Both the position numbers and the translations under genes were made by a program. Of a stretch of 64,000 nucleotides of DNA, positions 59,737 to 64,000 are shown one piece after another (within the stretch, counting starts at the first letter, position 1; every line of letters starts with the position of its first letter). Below the pieces are notes generated by a model. The model saw only the letters and a program-made list of their open reading frames with translations. It was not told the origin of the DNA and did no database searches. The DNA comes from Microbulbifer agarilyticus (GTDB lineage: Bacteria; Pseudomonadota; Gammaproteobacteria; Pseudomonadales; Cellvibrionaceae): the NCBI RefSeq assembly GCF_019800665.1, contig NZ_JAHVKO010000003.1, positions 806,001-870,000 on the forward strand, in the 5' to 3' direction.

Positions 59737-61005
59737 GTGTCAGGAGCGAAGTCGACACACGACAGTAAGGGCCAAGGTGGCGTGCAGGAGAATCACCGGT
59801 TTGCTCTGACCGCACTGACCATTCTGTTTTTCATGTGGGGCTTTATCACCTGCCTCAATGACATCCTGGTGCCGCACCTCAAGGCGGTATTTGACCTCAG
59901 CTACACCCAGGCCATGCTGGTGCAGTTCGCCTTCTTCGGCGCTTACTTCACGATTTCGCTACCCGCTGGCGCCCTGGTGCGCCGTATCGGGTTTAAGTAC
60001 GGTATTGTATGCGGGCTACTGGTGGCAGCGCTCGGTTGTTTGCTGTTTTATCCCGCTGCAGAGGTGCAAACCTACCCGCTGTTTTTGGGTGCTCTGTTTG
60101 TATTGGCATCCGGTGTCACCCTATTGCAGGTCTCTGCCAATCCCTATGTCACGGCTTTGGGGGATCCTGCCACGGCGTCCAGTCGCTTGACCCTGACGCA
60201 GGGCTTCAATGCCTTGGGTACCACCTTGGCACCATTTTTTGGTGGAGCACTCATCCTTTCGACCGCGGTAACGGCGCTTCCCGATCCAAGCCATTCCGCG
60301 AAGTCGGTCCAGCTTCCCTACCTGATTCTTGCAGGCACGCTCGTGCTACTTGCGGTGACCTTCTACTTACTGAAATTACCGCGTGTTTTGCCCGAGTACA
60401 CCGGCAAGGTAGTGGGGGAAAAGTCCATCTGGTCGCATCGGCATCTGGTGCTCGGGGCGCTGGGAATATTTCTGTATGTTGGCGCGGAAGTGGCTATCGG
60501 CAGTTTTATGGTCAACTTCCTGGGTTTGCCGGAAGTCATGGGGATGGAGGAAGCGCAGGCAGCGAACTACATCGCGATCTACTGGGCCGGTGCCATGGTG
60601 GGGCGGTTTATCGGTGCTTTCGTTATGCGGGTGGTACCACCGGGAACGGTACTTGCGGTAAATGGGGCCGCTGCGATTGTGCTGATATCGGTGGCAATGT
60701 TCACCAATGGGGTCGTCGCCATGTGGTCTTTGTTGCTGGTGGGGCTGTGCAACTCGATCATGTTCCCGACGATTTTTAGTCTGGCACTGCGGGGGATGGG
60801 AGTGCAATCCGGCCAGGCATCGGGACTGCTGTGTCTGGCCATTGTTGGGGGGGCTTTGGTACCGCTGCTTCAAGGCGTGCTCGCGGACGCGATTGGTCTG
60901 CACCACTCCTACTTCATACCAGTGATGTGTTATCTCTACATTGTGTATTACGGCGTATTGGGGTGGCGCGCAGAGTCGCCTAGTGCGCGTAAGTCAGGCA
61001 GTTAA
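59737..61005 (+). CDS. FucP/GluP-type sugar MFS transporter
   Basis: 422 residues from the GTG at 59737, which has GGGGGA five bases upstream; a TTG at 59716 is less well placed. Twelve helices are present, with [19 protein letters not shown] in helix 1 and [14 protein letters not shown] plus [20 protein letters not shown] in the centre, all typical of the fucose/glucose-galactose:H+ symporters. It could import a sugar or a sugar-like ligand delivered by the TonB receptor. Its 3' end overlaps the convergent DUF1540 gene by 26 bases. Confidence 0.9.
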   Translation: MSGAKSTHDSKGQGGVQENHRFALTALTILFFMWGFITCLNDILVPHLKAVFDLSYTQAMLVQFAFFGAYFTISLPAGALVRRIGFKYGIVCGLLVAALGCLLFYPAAEVQTYPLFLGALFVLASGVTLLQVSANPYVTALGDPATASSRLTLTQGFNALGTTLAPFFGGALILSTAVTALPDPSHSAKSVQLPYLILAGTLVLLAVTFYLLKLPRVLPEYTGKVVGEKSIWSHRHLVLGALGIFLYVGAEVAIGSFMVNFLGLPEVMGMEEAQAANYIAIYWAGAMVGRFIGAFVMRVVPPGTVLAVNGAAAIVLISVAMFTNGVVAMWSLLLVGLCNSIMFPTIFSLALRGMGVQSGQASGLLCLAIVGGALVPLLQGVLADAIGLHHSYFIPVMCYLYIVYYGVLGWRAESPSARKSGS

Positions 61006-61270
61006 CCGTATCGCCGCTGTAGCCCAGTTCAATCTTGTCCGCGCTGCATTCAAAATCGATGTTGTGGCTACAACCGGTTACCTTGCAGGCGCCAACACCG
61101 GCGTTGCGTTGACGGCTGGTGTGGTGGCTGTTGCTGAAAAAAGTATCGCAGTCCGGGTGTTCACCATCGCCAACGGTGATGGCACGTGCGTGGCATGAGG
61201 AATCGGTGTTGTAGGCGCACTCCGTTGCAGCGCAGCTGGAAACTTCAGGCATATCGGTGGCGATGATCAT
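60980..61270 (-). CDS. Double DUF1540 domain cysteine-rich protein
   Basis: 96 residues with two copies of the DUF1540 unit. The first has Cys13, 18, 26 and 41 (C-x4-C-x7-C-x14-C) and the second Cys62, 67, 75 and 91 (C-x4-C-x7-C-x15-C). Each has the CxYN/CSHN element before the third Cys. The spacing suggests two metal sites, probably zinc or an Fe-S centre. There is no signal peptide. Its end overlaps the MFS gene on the other strand. Function is unknown. Confidence 0.85.
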   Translation of the reverse strand: MIIATDMPEVSSCAATECAYNTDSSCHARAITVGDGEHPDCDTFFSNSHHTSRQRNAGVGACKVTGCSHNIDFECSADKIELGYSGDTVNCLTYAH

Positions 61271-61353
61271 GGCGTGATTCTCTGCGGTTTATTGTAAATA
61301 GACCAAACTCCCGCCTTGAGCCTAGTACAGACCTATTGCTTGTCAAACGCAGG

Positions 61354-61390
61354 ACCGGTCAAACATCGAATCAAACTCAGTTACCGGTCA
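61354..61390. repeat. Direct repeat ACCGGTCA upstream of the DUF4212-symporter operon
   Basis: ACCGGTCA occurs at 61354-61361 and 61383-61390, 29 bases apart start to start, close to three helical turns. A related GTCAAAC pair lies at 61342-61348 and 61358-61364. These could be activator-binding sites for the operon starting at 61489. Confidence 0.35.
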
Positions 61391-61488
61391 CGAACGGATA
61401 CATAACCGCCTTGTCGCTTTTTCGTACGCGCGGATCAGGGTAGAGTAGTCCTTTCGAATAAGAATAATTTGACGTTAGGAGTCGTGCG

Positions 61489-61833
61489 ATGAGCTTTGCC
61501 AATCGGCAACAGGCCGCCCGTTACTGGAAAGAAAATATTCGCCTGATGCTCAGCTTGCTGTGCGTCTGGTTTGTGGTGTCTTTCGGTTGCGGAATACTGT
61601 TTGTAGAAGAACTGAACCAGATCCGATTTGGTGGCTTTAAGCTGGGATTCTGGTTTGCCCAGCAGGGCGCTATCTATGTGTTTCTGGGTTTGATTTTTTT
61701 CTACGTCTACAAGATGAATCAGCTGGACAAGAAGTACGGTGTGTATGAAGGCGATGAGTCGGCGCCTTCTGTGGAAGATGCCGAGCCAACTGCAGGAAAT
61801 ACTGCAGCTCAGCAACTTGAAGGAGGGCAGTGA
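61489..61833 (+). CDS. DUF4212 small subunit of sodium:solute symporter
   Basis: 114 residues with two membrane helices. The start [28 protein letters not shown] and the second helix [24 protein letters not shown] are typical of DUF4212, found with VC_2705-type symporters. The C-terminal tail is acidic. Its stop overlaps the symporter GTG by GTGA, which implies tight co-translation. Confidence 0.95.
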   Translation: MSFANRQQAARYWKENIRLMLSLLCVWFVVSFGCGILFVEELNQIRFGGFKLGFWFAQQGAIYVFLGLIFFYVYKMNQLDKKYGVYEGDESAPSVEDAEPTAGNTAAQQLEGGQ

Positions 61834-63536
61834 GCATGGATGTACAAAGCCTTACCTTCCTGATTGTTGGGGCCACCTTTGTCCTGTATATCGCCATCGC
61901 CCTCTGGGCCCGCGCGGGCTCCACTAACGATTTCTACGTGGCAGGCGGCGGCGTGCACCCGGTTGCCAACGGTATGGCCACGGCAGCGGACTGGATGTCG
62001 GCGGCCTCGTTTATTTCCATGGCCGGCCTCATTTCCTTCATGGGTTACGACGGTGCGGTATATCTGCTGGGCTGGACCGGTGGCTATGTGCTGCTGGCCC
62101 TGTGTCTTGCGCCCTACCTGCGTAAGTTCGGCAAGTTCACCGTGCCCGATTTTATCGGCGATCGCTATTACTCCCAGGCGGCGCGCACGGTGGCAGTGAT
62201 TTGTGCCATTTTTGTCAGCTTTACCTATGTGGCCGGCCAGATGCGTGGCGTGGGCGTGGTGTTCTCCCGTTTTCTGGAAGTGGATATTGCCACCGGTGTG
62301 ATGATTGGCATGGGGGTAGTGTTTTTCTACGCAGTGCTCGGCGGTATGAAGGGCATTACTTACACGCAAGTGGCCCAGTACTGTGTACTAATTTTTGCCT
62401 ACATGGTGCCGGCAGTTTTTATTTCCATCATGATGACCGGCCATGTTCTTCCCCAGGCGGGCTTTGGTGGCCTGCTTGCCGATGGCACCTACCTACTGGA
62501 TAAGTTGGATGGGTTATCCACAGAACTTGGATTTGCCGAGTACACCTCGGGCAGTAAAAGCACTGTGGATATGTTTTTCATTACCGCAGCGTTGATGGTT
62601 GGTACCGCGGGCCTGCCCCATGTAATTGTGCGCTTCTTTACCGTGCCCAAGGTGCGCGACGCGCGAAAATCTGCCGGTTGGGCACTGCTGTTTATTGCCC
62701 TGCTTTACACCACTGCGCCGGCCATTGCCTCGTTTGCCCGGGTCAATATGATCGACACCATTAACGGGCCGGATGGGCAGGGCACACCGCACGCGGAAGC
62801 CCCGAGCTGGGTTGCCAACTGGGAAGAGACCGGCTTGATCCAGTGGGACGACAAGAATGCGGACGGCAAGATGTTTTATTCCGGTGACGAACGCAATGAG
62901 ATGCAGGTAGACCGCGACATTATGGTGTTGGCAAATCCGGAAATCGCCAACCTCCCTGCGTGGGTAATTGCACTGGTTGCTGCCGGTGGCGTGGCTGCGG
63001 CCTTGTCTACTTCTGCCGGGTTACTGCTGGTAATATCGACGTCCATTTCCCACGACTTGCTCAAGCGCAACCTGATGCCGCGCATTACCGAAAAGCAGGA
63101 GTTGGGTTATGCCCGTGCTGCCGCGGCAGTTGCCGTTTGTATCGCGGGTTATCTCGGAATTAATCCACCGGGTTTTGTCGCCCAGGTGGTAGCTTTTGCC
63201 TTTGGGCTTGCGGCCTCATCGTTCTTCCCGGCCATCATCATGGGGATATTTTCCAAGCGGATGAATAAGGAAGGTGCGATCGCCGGCATGCTGTCCGGAA
63301 TCCTGTTTACCGCGGTGTATATCGTTTACTTCAAGTTTGTGAACCCGGCAGCGAACACGCCGGACAACTGGTGGTTTGGTATCTCGCCGGAAGGTATCGG
63401 AACCCTGGGCATGCTGCTGAACTTTGCCGTGGCGATTGGCGTGGCGAAATTTACCCGTAAGACGCCTGACGATGTGCAGGAAATGGTGGAAAGTATTCGT
63501 TTCCCGCAAGGCGCCGGTACAGCCAGTGCACACTGA
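61830..63536 (+). CDS. Sodium:solute symporter, VC_2705/ActP-like
   Basis: 568 residues from a GTG at 61830 (an ATG two codons later is possible). Thirteen or so helices and the motif [28 protein letters not shown] identify the SSS family. A periplasmic or cytoplasmic insertion near residues 310-370, rich in Asp/Glu, is normal for the VC_2705 branch. Members import acetate or other short organic acids with Na+. It forms an operon with the DUF4212 gene and ends at a terminator. Confidence 0.94.
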   Translation: MSMDVQSLTFLIVGATFVLYIAIALWARAGSTNDFYVAGGGVHPVANGMATAADWMSAASFISMAGLISFMGYDGAVYLLGWTGGYVLLALCLAPYLRKFGKFTVPDFIGDRYYSQAARTVAVICAIFVSFTYVAGQMRGVGVVFSRFLEVDIATGVMIGMGVVFFYAVLGGMKGITYTQVAQYCVLIFAYMVPAVFISIMMTGHVLPQAGFGGLLADGTYLLDKLDGLSTELGFAEYTSGSKSTVDMFFITAALMVGTAGLPHVIVRFFTVPKVRDARKSAGWALLFIALLYTTAPAIASFARVNMIDTINGPDGQGTPHAEAPSWVANWEETGLIQWDDKNADGKMFYSGDERNEMQVDRDIMVLANPEIANLPAWVIALVAAGGVAAALSTSAGLLLVISTSISHDLLKRNLMPRITEKQELGYARAAAAVAVCIAGYLGINPPGFVAQVVAFAFGLAASSFFPAIIMGIFSKRMNKEGAIAGMLSGILFTAVYIVYFKFVNPAANTPDNWWFGISPEGIGTLGMLLNFAVAIGVAKFTRKTPDDVQEMVESIRFPQGAGTASAH

Positions 63537-63551
63537 GTGTTGGTGATGTAG

Positions 63552-63577
63552 AAAAGCGAGCCACGGCTCGCTTTTTT
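63552..63577. terminator. Terminator between the symporter and GNAT genes
   Basis: Inverted repeat AAAAGCGAGCC/GGCTCGCTTTT with a very short loop and six T in total on the plus strand. The left A-run is shorter, so it stops the symporter transcript better than the GNAT transcript. Confidence 0.88.
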
Positions 63578-64000
63578 ATTGTTTGTTCGGTTCGCGTTTC
63601 TGGTTCCAGGCGAGGAGCGCGAGTTCTTCGTTGGTCTCCGGGAATATGAAAACGTCTTCCTTGCTCAAACCGAGTTTTTCCAGCAGCTTGATGGAGGCAT
63701 GGTTCTCGGGCGTGGCGATGGCGAGAATGCGCGTTAGACCGAGTGATTCTTTTCCCCATTGCATGGCCGCGGTGGCCGCCTCCAAGGCATAACCTTGCCC
63801 GCGATACTGGGGCAGATAGGCGAAGCCGACTTCGACATTATCCAGTTCGGCGCGGCGCATCAGTCCAGATTGCCCAATGGGGGTTCCATCTTTTAGTTCT
63901 ACACAATACATTCCGAGCCCGTGGGATGCATACATGGCTATGGGACCGCGCAGGATATACTGACGCGCATCCTCGAGCGTGCGCACACCGCGGTCACCAA
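63576..64000 (-). CDS. GNAT family N-acetyltransferase, 5' end cut by window edge
   Basis: The open frame continues past base 64000; upstream of the GTG at 63986 it reads GDRG-VRTLEDARQYILRGP, a conserved start of this GNAT branch, so the real start is outside. The visible 140 residues include the acetyl-CoA-binding motif QYRGQGYALEAATA and ATPENHASIKLLEKLGL (RimJ/RimL-like). The substrate is unknown. It converges on the symporter gene. Confidence 0.9.
   Translation of the reverse strand, partial: GDRGVRTLEDARQYILRGPIAMYASHGLGMYCVELKDGTPIGQSGLMRRAELDNVEVGFAYLPQYRGQGYALEAATAAMQWGKESLGLTRILAIATPENHASIKLLEKLGLSKEDVFIFPETNEELALLAWNQKREPNKQ

Overview
The window reads as a chromosomal segment of a marine gammaproteobacterium. 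Gene content and gene order (hemA-prfA-prmC, lolB-ispE-tRNA-Gln-prs-rplY-pth-ychF, gatCAB next to mreBCD-maf-rng-yhdP, and proA-nadD-rsfS-rlmH-mrdA-rodA-mltB-rlpA-dacA-ybeD-lipB-lipA) match the arrangement known from Pseudomonas and the Cellvibrionales. The GC-rich coding sequence, the flavin halogenase pair and the TonB-dependent receptor locus suggest a Microbulbifer/Cellvibrio-like organism. The genus is inference; no rRNA is present.

Layout. 1-2.9 kb: 3' end of one flavin-dependent tryptophan-halogenase-like gene, a complete second one and a TSUP-type exporter; the left edge is AT-richer than the core. 2.9-3.2 kb: tRNA-Gln and tRNA-Met on the minus strand. 3.3-12 kb: minus-strand housekeeping block (DMT exporter, ychF, pth, rplY, prs, second tRNA-Gln, ispE, lolB, a TPR lipoprotein). 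12-15.5 kb: divergent hemA-prfA-prmC. 15.5-22 kb: cation diffusion facilitator, secreted aspartoacylase-like protein, MATE pump, HvfX-like DoxX protein, rhlB. 22-26.7 kb: cysZ, a PA4642-family gene, gatB, gatA, gatC (minus). 27-36.1 kb: mreB-mreC-mreD-maf-rng-yhdP (plus). 36-42 kb: an unrecognised six-helix membrane protein, ppiC, a zinc metallopeptidase, a stand-alone Lon-N protein and a DUF2339 giant. 42-54 kb: proA to lipA, covering NAD synthesis, ribosome silencing and methylation, cell elongation (PBP2/RodA), murein hydrolases, PBP5 and lipoate attachment.

54-61 kb is the most accessory-looking part: an Lrp/AsnC regulator, an NCS1 permease, a TonB-dependent receptor, a DUF917/S-methyl-thiohydantoin-desulfurase-like enzyme and an FucP-type MFS transporter. 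Together they could form an outer-membrane-to-cytoplasm uptake and processing route for a small heterocycle (inference). It is followed by a double-DUF1540 cysteine protein on the other strand, a DUF4212 plus sodium:solute symporter pair, and a GNAT acetyltransferase cut by the right edge.

Most of the window is ordinary core genome. The points that deserve a second look are the halogenase pair with its altered WxWxIP motif, the heterocycle-uptake-like locus, an apparent AUU start codon on mreC, the unknown membrane protein with three repeated helix pairs, and several leader or intergenic hairpins. No CRISPR array, insertion sequence, prophage or integrase was seen.
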